Below, one piece after another: positions 1 through 8,591 of a stretch of 64,000 bases of DNA; the stretch's first letter is position 1; each line of letters opens with the position of its first letter. The notes below the pieces were generated by a model. The model saw only the letters and a list, made by a program, of their open reading frames with translations. It made no database searches and was not told the origin of the DNA. A program made the position numbers and the translations under genes. The stretch comes from Stappia sp. ES.058 (GTDB lineage: Bacteria > Pseudomonadota > Alphaproteobacteria > Rhizobiales > Stappiaceae), in assembly GCF_900105595.1 (NCBI RefSeq), contig NZ_LT629784.1, positions 4,135,001 through 4,199,000 on the forward strand, in the 5' to 3' direction.

Positions 1-25
1 TTCCAGACGATCTTGCCGACATACA

Positions 26-1251
26 TTGAATAGCCCCGAGTTTTGTGGACACCCTCGGGTTACATTTCCTGCTGCTGTTCGAAGTCGACGGGTGACAGCA
101 TCCCGTTCCTGCCGTGCTTGCGCTTCGGGTTGTAGAACATCTCGATGTAGTCGAACACGTCCTGCCTTGCCTCCTCGCGTGTTCGGTAGGTCCTGCGCCG
201 TATCCGCTCGCGCTTGAGGAGATTGAAGAAGCTCTCCGCCACGGCATTGTCATGGCAGTTGCCGCGACGACTCATCGAGTGCTCAAGATTGTGGTGCTTC
301 AGGAACGCCGCCCAGTCCATGCTGGTGAACTGCGCGCCCTGATCGGAATGGACCAGAACCTTGCTTTTTGGCTTTCGACGCCACACCGCCATGAGCAACG
401 CCTGCAGCACGACATCAGTGGTTTGCCGGCCCTGCAACTACCAGCCGATGACGCGGCGGGAGTAGAGGTCGATCACGACGGCCAGATAGGCAAAGCCCTC
501 CTGGGTCCGGATATAGGTGATATCTGTCACCCACGCCCTGTCCGGCGCATCGACATCGAACTGCCGGGCAAGGGTGTTGTCGATCACGACTGACGGCTTG
601 CCGCCATAGGAACCGGGCCGACGCTTGTAGCCGATCTGCGCCTCGATCCCGGCCAGCCTGGCGAGACGAGCGATGCGGTTGGGACAGCACGTCTCTCCCT
701 GATCGAGAAGGTCGTCATGCAGCTTGCGATAGCCGTAGACCCTGCCGCTCTCCTTCCAGGCCTTTTCTGAGAAGCGCGGCCTGGCGAGCGTCTTCCTTCG
801 CCCGTTTGCTCAGGGGGGTGCTTAAGCCAGGCGTAGAAACCACTGGACCGGATCGGCAGACACCGGCACATCGCCCGAACAGTGAACTGCTGTCGATGCT
901 CGGCAACGAACGCGTATTTCACTTTGCATCCCTGGCGAAATACGCGGTGGCTCCTTTTAGGATGTCGCGCTCCTCAGTGACGCGTGCCAGCTCCTTCTTC
1001 AGGTGACGGATCTCTGCCGCCTGATCGCCATCAGTTGAACCGGATGGCTTCGAGAACTTCCTCTTCCATGCGTAGAGCGAGTGCTGGCTCACACCCAGCC
1101 GCTTCGACACCTCCGCAACCGGGTAACCCCGCTCGGCAATCTACGCCACCGCGTCCCGTTTGAAACCGTCGCTGGAATTGGCTTTGCCCATGTCGGCCGC
1201 CTTGCGTCAAATTCAGGGAAGAAGGCGTCTAGGAAACGAGGGGCTATTCAA
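26..1251 (-). mobile_element. IS3-family insertion sequence, decayed
   Basis: A 1.2 kb element bounded by imperfect inverted repeats. The left end reads TTGAATAGCCCC and the right end gives the same 12 bases when reverse-complemented; similarity continues inward for about a dozen more bases. The three bases outside each end are ACA (23-25 and 1252-1254), a plausible 3-bp target duplication typical of IS3. It carries orfA and orfB on the minus strand. Both are interrupted by stop codons and a frameshift, so it cannot now make its own transposase. It lies inside a broken EamA permease gene. Confidence 0.85.
60..1191 (-). pseudogene. IS3-family transposase orfA/orfB, multiply broken
   Basis: OrfA starts at 1191 and encodes a helix-turn-helix (KRLGVSQHSLYAWK) followed by a leucine-zipper-like stretch; an in-frame TAG at 1141-1143 interrupts it near codon 17. 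OrfB overlaps at about 919-922, as is usual for the -1 frameshift fusion. OrfB begins MKYAFVAEHRQQFTVRAMCR, loses frame near 815, has a TAG at 438-440 just after the motif VVIDLYSRRVIGW, and ends with the DDE part (HSDQGAQFTS, then AVAESFFNLLKRE) and stops at 60. The reading frames together match the usual 380-400 residue IS3 OrfAB. At least three independent lesions make it a clear pseudogene. Confidence 0.88.
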
Positions 1252-1999
1252 ACATCGGCCTGGTCCGTGTCTCGGGCTGGGTGTGATTGCGCAGCCTTTG
1301 CCTCGCCCTGATGTGGGGCTGCTATTACGCCGGGCTGCCCGAGTTGTCGTTCTCCATCGCGGCTGCCTGTTATTATACCTCGCCGATGTGGATGGCTTTC
1401 CTGTCTTCAACGCTGCTCGGAACGCGCATCGGGGGACGCGGGGGTTTTGCGATCCTTTTGGGTCTTGCGGGCGTGATGACAATCCTGCGTCCGGGCTTGG
1501 ATGAAGTATCGCCGATGATCGGATTGCCGTTGCTTGCCGGGTTCTTCTACGCACTTGCGGCCGTGATCACGCAGGGGCGTTGCCGTGCCGTGCCAGCCCA
1601 GCGATGTCGATGGCAATGAACCTCAACCTGGTTCTGTTTCTGGGCGGCCTGGGGCTGGTCGCCGGCCTGTGGAGGAGCGGACAGGGGAACGACGCGGGCT
1701 TCCTGCTGTCGGTCTGGCCTGCGCTGAAGGTGGCGGATCTGGGGTTGCTGGCCGGGTTGGGCGTGCTGCTCGCTGTCATTACCGCCTTGGTCGCCTATGC
1801 GTATCAGAGGGCGTCCGCACCGGTCATCGGATTGTTCGATAATGGGTATCTTGTCTTCGCCCTGTTCTGGAGCGTCTTGATCTTTGGCGATCGACCGGGC
1901 TTCATTGATCTTCTGGGCATTGTGCTGATCGGAAGCGGGGCACTTCTTGCCACCACTGCGTCGGCCAATTGTGGCCCGGACCGAAGCGAAGGGGATTGA
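1252..1999 (+). pseudogene. EamA/DMT-family permease, 3' part, disrupted
   Basis: Drug/metabolite transporter (EamA) remnant. The segment from 1287 encodes hydrophobic helices (LCLALMWGCYYAGLPELSF, then FAILLGLAGVMTILRPG). The frame is lost by one base near 1600 and resumes in another frame (MAMNLNLVLFLGGLGLVAG) to the stop at 1999. An in-frame TGA lies at 1284-1286. The IS3 element sits just upstream, and the 25 bases left of it could be the continuation of the same gene. Expected family length is about 290 residues in ten helices; only the second half or so remains here. Substrate unknown. Confidence 0.75.
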
Positions 2000-2001
2000 T
2001 C

Positions 2002-2622
2002 ATGTCGCTGGACACCTGGATTGCCTATACCATTGCCTGCGTTGTCCTGACGGTGATCCCCGGACCGAGCGTCCTGCTCGTGATCGCGCAGTCGCTGACG
2101 CGGGGCAGGGTGGCTGCGGCGATGTGCATTCTCGGTGACGTCGTAGGGAGTATCGTGCTTGTCGGGCTGTCCTTCGCCGGGGTCGGAGCCATCCTCGCCG
2201 CCTCTGCGCTCCTCTTCCAGATCGTGAAATGGGTCGGGGTGCTTTACCTGGCGTGGCTGGGCATCGGCCAAATCATGGAGGCGCGGCGCGATTCGCCGGA
2301 GAGGGTCAGCCATGCAGGGGACGCCTCGTCCTGGAGCAGCTTCTGGGCCGGAACCGTGACCGCGGTGCTGAACCCCAAGGCGATCGTTTTCTACATGGCA
2401 TTCCTTGCCCAGTTCATCGACCCGCAAGGCGATTTGCCCGTGCAGCTTGCGGTGCTGACGGTGACCTCGAGCCTTGTCGTCGTGGTGCTGTTGGCCGGGT
2501 ATGCGCTGATCGCGGAGCGCGCGGGCCGGCTCTTTGACAGTCGTCGCGCGCGCCGCCGCATGGGCTACGCTGGCGGCGGGGTCATGATTGGCGGAAGCGC
2601 GGTAATGGCGGTTACCCGATAG
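2002..2622 (+). CDS. LysE/RhtB family amino-acid exporter
   Basis: 206-residue inner-membrane protein of the LysE/RhtB translocator family, which exports amino acids or homoserine-like compounds. It has the N-terminal signature LTVIPGPSVLLVIAQSL in helix 1, six hydrophobic segments, and the mid-protein TAVLNPKAIVFYMAFLAQF block typical of the family. Length fits the usual 200-210 residues. ATG at 2002 is chosen because AAGGGG lies a few bases upstream; a longer frame from 1969 would start inside the preceding EamA remnant. It follows that remnant by 2 bp and may once have been co-transcribed with it. Substrate cannot be read from sequence. Confidence 0.85.
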   Translation: MSLDTWIAYTIACVVLTVIPGPSVLLVIAQSLTRGRVAAAMCILGDVVGSIVLVGLSFAGVGAILAASALLFQIVKWVGVLYLAWLGIGQIMEARRDSPERVSHAGDASSWSSFWAGTVTAVLNPKAIVFYMAFLAQFIDPQGDLPVQLAVLTVTSSLVVVVLLAGYALIAERAGRLFDSRRARRRMGYAGGGVMIGGSAVMAVTR

Positions 2623-2633
2623 GCGAAGGCCCG

Positions 2634-2825
2634 TCAGCCGCCGGGGACGGTGGACAACATCCCGTAGCGGAAACTCTTGATCTCGGGGGCAGGTTTTCTC
2701 GCCCTTGTGGCAGACGAAATGAATGCCCCGCTCATGCGGGATCGAGATAGCGTCGAGGCGGAGCGGCCACCCGGAGGCGAGGTCCCGTTCGTCGAGAATG
2801 GGAAGCTTCAGGGGTTTGAGGAACA
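2634..2825 (-). pseudogene. LysR-family regulator, C-terminal relic
   Basis: A short stretch resembles the last 60 residues of a GcvA-type LysR effector domain: LDERDLASGW, then ISIPHERGIHFVCHKGE, and after a one-base frame change PEIKSFRYGMLSTVPGG with stop at 2634-2636. There is no DNA-binding domain. It lies directly downstream of the broken azoreductase gene on the same strand and overlaps its 3' end slightly. The assignment rests on the pattern of the final strand-helix motif only, so it is tentative. Confidence 0.4.
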
Positions 2826-3446
2826 AATTGATTTTGTGATTTCTGCGCTCCCCAGCCAGTGCTCAAGGGCGACTCCGGTTTTGCCCTGAAGGGTTCTTTC
2901 AGTTAGGTGCGTTTCGTCGGCAGTGAACTGATGTACAGTCTGAATGCCGATCGTTTCCAAAACCACCTTGAGATAACTCGTAGCGAAATCGGGTTGCGAC
3001 CCCATTTCACCCAAGCGGCCTCCAGATGTCATGATGCAATAGGCAGGGCGATCTTGAAGCAATCCCACCTTCCCGGAGACGCCGTTCCGGAACGTTCGGT
3101 TTGGTCTGACCACATAGTCGATTCACGCCTTCAGGCATGATGGCAGCGTGAAGTTATACATCGGAAAATCTATGACGATCATTTTGGCAGCCGCGAGCTC
3201 TGCGATGAAGCGCTCCGAAAGGGTCAGTGCTTTTTCGTCGTCGGCATCCCGTTCCGATTGAGCCCGCAGGCTCGCTTCTACAAAGGCCGCGTCCGGATGT
3301 GGAGGATAGGGTGACGTGAGGTCTCGGCGACAGATCGTTAGATCTGGGTAATTCGACCGAAGGCGGTCAACGGTAAGGTGGCCCAACTGCCGGCTGACGG
3401 AACTTGCCGCCTGGGAGCTTGCGCTAATGTGGAGCAGAGATGTCAT
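2808..3446 (-). pseudogene. azoR: FMN-dependent NADH-azoreductase with one nonsense codon
   Basis: Flavodoxin-like AzoR: N-terminal LLHISASSQAASSVSRQL phosphate/FMN loop, then IVIDFPMYNFTLPSCLKA, then after an in-frame TGA at 3123-3125 the expected continuation IDYVVRPNRTFR in the same frame, and VVLETIGIQTV near the end. The TGA replaces the conserved Trp of the KAWIDY motif, so a single base change separates this from an open frame of about 212 codons. Its ATG overlaps the stop of the upstream GNAT gene (ATGA), so it was the third gene of the AhpD-GNAT-azoR unit. AzoR enzymes reduce quinones and azo compounds with NADH. Read-through or a sequencing error cannot be excluded. Confidence 0.82.
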
Positions 3447-3882
3447 TGCGCTTCGTTCAGAGGGGTGTTGAAACGCAGGGCGCTGGTAAGCAACCCTTGT
3501 CGGAAATAGAAGCGATGACCCAGGGCGTTCGACAGTGGAGTATCCAGCACGAGCTTGGTATATAACCCGCGTCCCGGCCGACTGCCTGCATATGGAGCAG
3601 CAACTGCTGGCCGAGCCCTTGGCTTCGTCTCTTTCCGTCCGTTACCAGATCATCCAGATAGAGATGTCGGCCGTGCATCAGATTGTTCTGGAGTCTGTAG
3701 CCCGCCAAAGCCACGGGGCGACCATCATCGTAGATCGCGACGAGCTTGTATCCCTCCAAGGCCTGGCGCCGCCAACGTGAAACGAATTCGGCCGCGCTTG
3801 CGAGATGCGGGCGCAGTTGCTGCATCAAGTCGAAGCATGCGACAATGTCGGTTTCCGCTTCGATCGGTGTGATCGCAGTCAT
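3443..3882 (-). pseudogene. GNAT-family N-acetyltransferase, frameshifted near the C-terminus
   Basis: The first 110 residues are a normal GNAT fold (LYLDDLVTDGKRRSQGLGQQ is the acetyl-CoA binding Q/RxxGxG/A region). At about 3557-3565 an extra base changes the frame; the alternative frame gives the expected ending TKLVLDTPLSNALGHRFYFR and stops with the TGA that overlaps the azoR ATG at 3443-3446. Its own ATG overlaps the AhpD-like gene stop (ATGA), so the three genes were translationally coupled. Substrate unknown. If the extra base is an assembly error the gene is intact. Confidence 0.78.
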
Positions 3883-4352
3883 TGCTTGTTCTCCTGCTGC
3901 ATCGGCGGGAAATGGAGGGCACCGGCGATGCGGTTCCAGGCGTTGATGTTGGCAATTGCGATGGTGAGATTCACCAGTTCATGTTCTGCGAAGGTCGCAT
4001 TGAGAGATGCGTGGAGGTCCTCCGCGATCGCGGTTGTTGGCGTCATGGTGACATGTTCGGCCCAAGCGATCGCGGCGCGCTCGCGAGCGCTGTACGGGGG
4101 CGCGTCGCGCCATGCGGTCAGAAGATCCAGACGAGCACTGTCCACCCCGGCGCGCCTGGCTACCCGCAGGTGCAGTTCGGTGCAGAAGGTGCAGCCGTTG
4201 ATCTGTGAAACCCGAAGCTTCACCAGTTCGGTCAGATTTTTTTCGAGCCCCGAGTCATCAACCGCCTTGCCCATGGCCAGCAGGGTGGCCAGCGCGTCCG
4301 GATATGCCTTTTCGAAATCGCTGTAGGTCAGTTTTTGATCCATGGTCGGCAT
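3879..4352 (-). CDS. Carboxymuconolactone decarboxylase/AhpD-family peroxidase-like protein
   Basis: 157 residues, all-alpha AhpD fold. The redox motif is GCTFCTELH with Cys54, Cys57 and His61, the CxxC-x3-H signature of alkylhydroperoxidase D-like proteins. These proteins reduce peroxides or act as thiol disulfide partners in the cytoplasm. It is the first gene of a minus-strand unit with a GNAT gene and azoR, and it is divergent from a MarR regulator across a 63-bp gap containing a perfect inverted repeat. That layout suggests induction by an oxidant, quinone or phenolic compound released from MarR control. MPTMDQKL offers two possible starts three codons apart. Confidence 0.85.
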   Translation of the reverse strand: MPTMDQKLTYSDFEKAYPDALATLLAMGKAVDDSGLEKNLTELVKLRVSQINGCTFCTELHLRVARRAGVDSARLDLLTAWRDAPPYSARERAAIAWAEHVTMTPTTAIAEDLHASLNATFAEHELVNLTIAIANINAWNRIAGALHFPPMQQENKQ

Positions 4353-4379
4353 GTTGGCAATCCTCTTTGCGGCTGATAG

Positions 4380-4415
4380 TATCAGAACCCTGACAATAAT
4401 ATCAAAGTTCTGATA
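4380..4415. promoter_or_regulatory. Candidate MarR operator (9-bp perfect inverted repeat)
   Basis: TATCAGAAC at 4380-4388 and GTTCTGATA at 4407-4415 are exact inverted repeats separated by 18 bp. The right arm ends at the base before the marR ATG (4416), and the left arm lies 28 bp upstream of the AhpD gene start at 4352. An AT-rich core (ATAATAT) lies between the arms. Position and symmetry fit a MarR dimer site that represses both divergent genes. Binding is inferred. Confidence 0.7.
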
Positions 4416-4889
4416 ATGATCAAGCCACCAAGCGTCTCAACCTTGCCCGGGCAAGGCGAAGGAAAGCGCGGCCCGGATGGGTATCTTGGTTATCTGCTGC
4501 GGCAGGCCGCCAACGCCTACCGGCACAGGGTCGAGGCCGTCTTGCGGGATATACAACTGACCCAGCCGCAGTTTGCGGCCCTGACCATGCTTGATACCTA
4601 CCCGCATCATTCCAGCGCCGATCTGGCCCGGCTCGCGCTACTGACACCGCAAACGATGAGCACGATCATCGGCAATCTCGAAAAGGCGGGCCTGATCAAC
4701 CGAAAGCCCCATGCCGTTCATGGGCGGAAACAGCAGATCGCTCTTACAAGCCCAGGGCGTAGCCTGCTTGCTGAAGCTAAGAAGCGTGTCTATGCGCTCG
4801 AGGCCGAACTCGTAGACGGATACTCTCAGGAGGAGGACGCCATCGTCCGGCGCTGGCTAGTTGCAGTGGCGACTGGAGAGCCAGGTTGA
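4416..4889 (+). CDS. MarR-family transcriptional regulator
   Basis: 157 residues, winged helix. The central part reads LTQPQFAALTMLDTYPHHSS, then LARLALLTPQTMSTIIGNLE (recognition helix) and the wing HAVHGRKQQIALTSPG, all in the order usual for MarR proteins, followed by the C-terminal dimer helix. It is divergent from the AhpD-GNAT-azoR unit, and the shared gap is almost filled by an inverted repeat, so it probably represses that unit and itself. The start at 4416 has no good Shine-Dalgarno sequence, and the operator abuts it; a leaderless or weakly translated message is possible. Ligand unknown. Confidence 0.86.
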   Translation: MIKPPSVSTLPGQGEGKRGPDGYLGYLLRQAANAYRHRVEAVLRDIQLTQPQFAALTMLDTYPHHSSADLARLALLTPQTMSTIIGNLEKAGLINRKPHAVHGRKQQIALTSPGRSLLAEAKKRVYALEAELVDGYSQEEDAIVRRWLVAVATGEPG

Positions 4890-4998
4890 GAATAAGCGTG
4901 GGCCGGAACCTGATAAAGGCTGTCGGCAGGCGCGATTGGTTGGGCAACCGGAGTGGCGCCCAGAAGTGTGCCGCAGCAGCTCTTGTCTCGTCGCATCC

Positions 4999-5868
4999 TC
5001 ACGCCCTAAGCCATCGCGCGACAATGCTCTGCGCGCCGAAGCGTGGTCGCCAGTCCCATCGCCCCTGGGCGAGACGGCTGTCGTAAACCCTGTCGATTGT
5101 GACAGGGAGGCGCCAGGCAAGTGCGTCGAAGTTCCGGGCCAAGGTGGGGCACCGGTTGCGGACGAGCTTGTCCGCCTCGCAGCCAAGAGCTGCGCAATCC
5201 GCATGGTGGAATGGTGTAGAACAGCTCACGATTAGCGGCTCCGGTTCCTGGGCCACGAACCGGGCGGCGCGCAAATGCGCCATGGCAGCATCACGGGGAT
5301 CAATGCCGCGCGACAAACGATGGATCGCCATGATATCTCGCGGTTCCTCGAAACAGCGCCCGACACGCAGTATCGATGCCGAGAGCGACGCACCACATGC
5401 GGATCTGATGAGTTGCTCTGCCGCTATCTTTGTCTCGTGATAGATGCTGCGCGGTCGCGGCTGGGTCACATCATCGATCCAGCGGGCGGGTTCCCCCGCG
5501 CGCGCGCCGCCACCAAGCAGGGCGGTGGTGCTGGTAAACACGAGCGAGGGGACCCCAACCTGCCGCATGGCTCGCAGAACGGTTGCGGTCCCCTCGACGT
5601 TGATGTCACGGAACTCCGCGTCCGGCCGGACGCCAACATGGGGCGCGTGCAGCCCGGCGCAATGGATTACGCAATCCGCGCCGTCGAACAGCGAGGCAAG
5701 ACGCTGCAGATCGCGAATGTCGGCAGTCACCGCGTGCGGCGCCGGAACTCGATCGCAGGAGACGACATGCGCACCGGCCCGTCGGGCGGCCGTGGCGATT
5801 GTTTTGCCAAGCCGCCCGCTGCCGCCGGTCACGATGATCCGTTGGGGTTGCCGGGTCATTCCAGACAT
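4999..5868 (-). CDS. NAD-dependent epimerase/dehydratase (extended SDR)
   Basis: 289 residues with an N-terminal Rossmann motif TGGSGRLG (residues 14-21), the catalytic pair Tyr143/Lys147 in YHETK, and FTSTTALLGG carrying the serine/threonine position before it. This is the pattern of extended short-chain dehydrogenases acting on sugar nucleotides, uronates or similar alcohols with NAD(P). Its start overlaps the 3' end of the upstream LysR gene by 13 bp, so the two are probably co-transcribed and the LysR may control it. Exact substrate cannot be assigned. Confidence 0.82.
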   Translation of the reverse strand: MSGMTRQPQRIIVTGGSGRLGKTIATAARRAGAHVVSCDRVPAPHAVTADIRDLQRLASLFDGADCVIHCAGLHAPHVGVRPDAEFRDINVEGTATVLRAMRQVGVPSLVFTSTTALLGGGARAGEPARWIDDVTQPRPRSIYHETKIAAEQLIRSACGASLSASILRVGRCFEEPRDIMAIHRLSRGIDPRDAAMAHLRAARFVAQEPEPLIVSCSTPFHHADCAALGCEADKLVRNRCPTLARNFDALAWRLPVTIDRVYDSRLAQGRWDWRPRFGAQSIVARWLRA

Positions 5869-6755
5869 GCTTTCAGCTCTTCCCGAAGCCAGTCGAAGAA
5901 CCGCTGCACCGGCTTCGATCTCGCGTGCTGCGCGCGCTCGACGAACCAGTAGGCAGAGCCGGTACGAAATCGTCCCGGCAGGGCGTGCAGCCGTCCCATG
6001 CGAAGCGCATCGTGCGACAGGGTTTCCCAGGACAGGAAGACGCCTTGGCCGGCAATGGCGGCATCGAGGCAGAGCGATGCATCCGAATAGTATGGTCCGT
6101 CCGGTAGTTGCGTGGCGTCCATGTCGTTCGGTCGCAGCCAGTGATTCCAGTTAAAGCCCGAGCCTGCGTCGCGGATGACCGGAATGTTCAGCAGGTCTGC
6201 GGGGGTACGAATTCGGTTCGCTAACTCGGGGGCGAAAACCGGAAAGACGCGAATGTCGGCCAGATGTACTGCCCTCGTTCCCGCCCAATCGCCCTTGCCG
6301 ACACGAATGCAGGCGTCGATCCGGTTGTCGTCGAGATCCGCGAAATCCGTCGTGGCCTCGATCGAGATTTTCAGCTTGCTTTGAGCCTCGGTGAAGCGGT
6401 GCAGGCGCCACACGAGCCATTTTGCTGCAAAAACGGGCGGCGCGGAAACCGCAATACTGTTGGGTCGTGGCTGCTCCACGAGCGCAACGGCGCGCGCAAT
6501 GTCCCGGAAGCCCGTTTGAAGACGCTCCGCCAGCCTTCGCGCCGTTTCCGTCGGTGCGAGCCCTTGCGGAGTCCGCCGGAAAAGTTTGATACCTAGATAC
6601 GCCTCGACCTTGATCAACTGTTGGCTGACGGCTCCCGGCGTGACGCAAAGCTCATCTGCCGCGGCGTTGAGGTTACCCAACCTCAATACAGCTTCGACAG
6701 CGCGCAGGCCAACAAGAGGCAGACGGCCGCCGTAAGGGCTATAGGTTTTCTTCAC
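5856..6755 (-). CDS. LysR-family regulator (GcvA-like)
   Basis: 299 residues. The helix-turn-helix is near residues 22-60 (LNAAADELCVTPGAVSQQL, then LGIKLFRRTPQGLAPT), and the effector domain carries the GcvA-subgroup features FAAKWLVWRLHRF, RIDACIRVGKGDW and AGQGVFLSW. The final residues WLREELKACLE fit the normal end. It overlaps the downstream SDR gene, which is the most likely target along with itself. The start codon is followed by a basic stretch MKKTYSPYGGRLP typical of this subgroup. Confidence 0.88.
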   Translation of the reverse strand: MKKTYSPYGGRLPLVGLRAVEAVLRLGNLNAAADELCVTPGAVSQQLIKVEAYLGIKLFRRTPQGLAPTETARRLAERLQTGFRDIARAVALVEQPRPNSIAVSAPPVFAAKWLVWRLHRFTEAQSKLKISIEATTDFADLDDNRIDACIRVGKGDWAGTRAVHLADIRVFPVFAPELANRIRTPADLLNIPVIRDAGSGFNWNHWLRPNDMDATQLPDGPYYSDASLCLDAAIAGQGVFLSWETLSHDALRMGRLHALPGRFRTGSAYWFVERAQHARSKPVQRFFDWLREELKACLE

Positions 6756-6811
6756 GAGCTTCGTTTAAACCTCGATTGCTGCGAGGCCTCCGGCCGCTGA
6801 ATCCTGTCCGC

Positions 6812-7012
6812 ATGTTGAGACCGTTCCTCAGAATGCTGCGCCGCTGGCGCCGCGCCCGTTCGTTGCGCCGCATCCGGAATGGGCGCCTTGCAGCAGAGGC
6901 CGCTCGCCGGCAGTGGGATCAAGATCCTTTGTCGCACCCGGACATCAAGAAGATGAACCTTCGCGAACTTGCGGATCTGCCGCTGACGCGAAATCGAATT
7001 CCGCCCGGTTAG
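6812..7012 (+). CDS. DUF1127-like small basic protein
   Basis: 66 residues, very arginine-rich at the N-terminus (LRMLRRWRRARSLRR) with the C-terminal part NLRELADLPLTRNRIPPG, which resembles the DUF1127 ending (L.DIGLxRxxI). DUF1127 proteins are small alphaproteobacterial proteins, some of which bind RNA or regulate translation. It is divergent from the LysR gene at 5856-6755 with a 56-bp gap. ATG at 6812 is preferred over TTG at 6776 because the shorter form matches DUF1127 size. No strong ribosome binding site is seen, so confidence is moderate. Confidence 0.55.
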   Translation: MLRPFLRMLRRWRRARSLRRIRNGRLAAEAARRQWDQDPLSHPDIKKMNLRELADLPLTRNRIPPG

Positions 7013-7234
7013 ATGCGATCTTGTCACCAAGGCGGGCACAGAGTTGTCGCGGCGGGGCGTTTCGCTACTCGCCAAGGGGAAATCAGTGGGCATAGAGATG
7101 TCCTCTGTCTCAAGGTTTTCTACACAAGCTAAGGCTCGGGGCGGCGGCCGAAAAACGAACAATTCGAAAGTGCGGGTTTCAGAAAACGGGAACCGCCAGA
7201 TCTTCTGGGATCGAGCCCAGTTAACGTAGTCTTC

Positions 7235-7454
7235 TCAATAGAAGTCTGTGGCGAGCATATCGGCCCGGCCGGGGTAGGTCAGGGTGAGCGGGGCGAAGCT
7301 GCAGGTACGGACCGCCTCGGCGCAGTTTTCCGGCATCACGTTACGTAACTTGTGCAGCGGGGACGACGCGCCGGTCTCGCCGATGGAGAAGACGGTCGAG
7401 GCCGGTATGGGCGCGCCCGCGCATATTTCCTTTCACGAGGATAAGAACTTTCAT
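7235..7454 (-). pseudogene. Unidentified small protein gene, frame-disrupted
   Basis: An ATG at 7454 overlaps the stop of the upstream LysR gene (ATGA) and opens MKVLILVKGN. The plausible continuation is in another frame (STVFSIGETGASSPLHKLRN, then FAPLTLTYPGRADMLATDFY) and stops at 7235-7237. The translational coupling and the protein-like composition of both pieces suggest one gene of about 72 codons with a one-base lesion near 7425. I do not recognise the family. Confidence 0.35.
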
Positions 7455-8413
7455 GCTTCCCGGGGCAGGAATCTCTTTCCGGTCGGCGAACTGTGGATCG
7501 AGGCCGCTCCCGGCGCGCCTGCAAACAGGGTTTCGGCCATGAAGTCGACGAAGACCCGCAGTTTCGGCGAGATATGCCGGCTCGACGGCCAGTAGATGCG
7601 GAACTCCGCGGTGCCTTTCGCCGCATCCTCCAGCACCGCAACAAGCCGCCCGTCGGCGCAATGCGCGCGCACCGCGAAATCTGGCAGGCAGGCGATGCCC
7701 AGGCCGTGCTCGGCCATGTCGAGCAACGGCTCGATCGCACTGGATGTTGCCGTGCGGGGCAGCGCGCCGTCCGCCAGCCCCTCAATGTGCCAGGGTTCCA
7801 GCTTGCCGGTGCTGGGGTAACGGTGATGAAGGCAGCAATGCTGCGCAAGCTCTGCCGCTCTCCGGGGCGTCCCATGCTGTTCAAAATAGGCAGGCGCCCC
7901 GACGATGCGAAAGCCGGAACCGCCGAGGCGCCGTGTCATCAGGCGTGAGTCCGTGGGCTCGCCCGAACGGATCACTGCGTCGAAACCTTCTTCGATCACA
8001 TCGACCAGCCGGTCGCTGAAATCGAGATCCAGCTCGATCTCGGGCCAGGTCTTCATGAAGGCGGTCAACGTCGGCATCATCAGCAGCCCGACCAGCGGAA
8101 GGCTGACGCGCAACTGGCCGGCCGGGCGCGCGCGGGTTTGTGCCAGCTCCAGCTCCGACGCCTCCAACTCGCTCAGAACGCGGCGGCAGCGTTCGAGGAA
8201 CATCTGCCCCTCCGGTGTCAGCGTGATCGCGCGTGTCGACCGATGAAACAGCCGCACGCCCATGCGGTCCTCGAGCCGGGCAACGGCCTTGCCCACCGCC
8301 GAGGACGACACGCCGAGTTGCCGCCCGGTGACGGTGAAGCTGCCCGTTGCCGCCGCTTGAACGAAGACATTCAGAGCGCCGAGGCTGTCCGTGGAGATCG
8401 ACATTGAGGACAT
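7451..8413 (-). CDS. LysR-family regulator of the adjacent MFS exporter (copy 1)
   Basis: 320 residues with an N-terminal LysR helix-turn-helix (VTGRQLGVSSSAVGKAVARL) and an effector domain of the CrgA/YafC-like subgroup (LDLDFSDRLVDVIEEGFDAV, then SIYWPSSRH-type ending). It is divergent from an MFS gene at 8592. A near-identical LysR-MFS pair occurs at 54639-56978. The C-terminus here is about 20 residues longer than in copy 2 (ends RFLPREA). Start may be 8413 or the second Met at 8404, which aligns better with the paralogue. A short palindrome shared by both copies lies just upstream of the start. Confidence 0.88.
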   Translation of the reverse strand: MSSMSISTDSLGALNVFVQAAATGSFTVTGRQLGVSSSAVGKAVARLEDRMGVRLFHRSTRAITLTPEGQMFLERCRRVLSELEASELELAQTRARPAGQLRVSLPLVGLLMMPTLTAFMKTWPEIELDLDFSDRLVDVIEEGFDAVIRSGEPTDSRLMTRRLGGSGFRIVGAPAYFEQHGTPRRAAELAQHCCLHHRYPSTGKLEPWHIEGLADGALPRTATSSAIEPLLDMAEHGLGIACLPDFAVRAHCADGRLVAVLEDAAKGTAEFRIYWPSSRHISPKLRVFVDFMAETLFAGAPGAASIHSSPTGKRFLPREA

Positions 8414-8418
8414 TTTAG

Positions 8419-8433
8419 TCCGAAGTTATCGGA
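8419..8433. promoter_or_regulatory. Palindrome shared by both LysR-MFS divergons (site 1)
   Basis: TCCGA-N5-TCGGA lies 6 bp upstream of the LysR start. The surrounding bases TAGTCCGAAGT and ATCGGAGTT, and AGCCTGTTTTT 2 bp further on, are also present in the other copy at 55560-55590. Most other intergenic sequence of the two copies differs, so this block looks selected. It is a plausible LysR-type binding site; binding itself is inferred. Confidence 0.6.
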
Positions 8434-8591
8434 GTTAAAGCCTGTTTTTCCGGAATGGCAAACTCCGCATAATCTCGCAGACATTTCAATAGACTGAGGA
8501 CACAAGATGATCTGCACGACACGATCGGTTCTGGTGGCAGGCTGCCCCCGGCCTGAAGGCCGCCCCGCTCCACAGGCGCGGGAGACCGGCC

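Noticed and set aside
7044..7229. 61-codon plus-strand ORF after the DUF1127-like gene
   Set aside because: No ribosome binding site, no recognisable motif and composition like random sequence.
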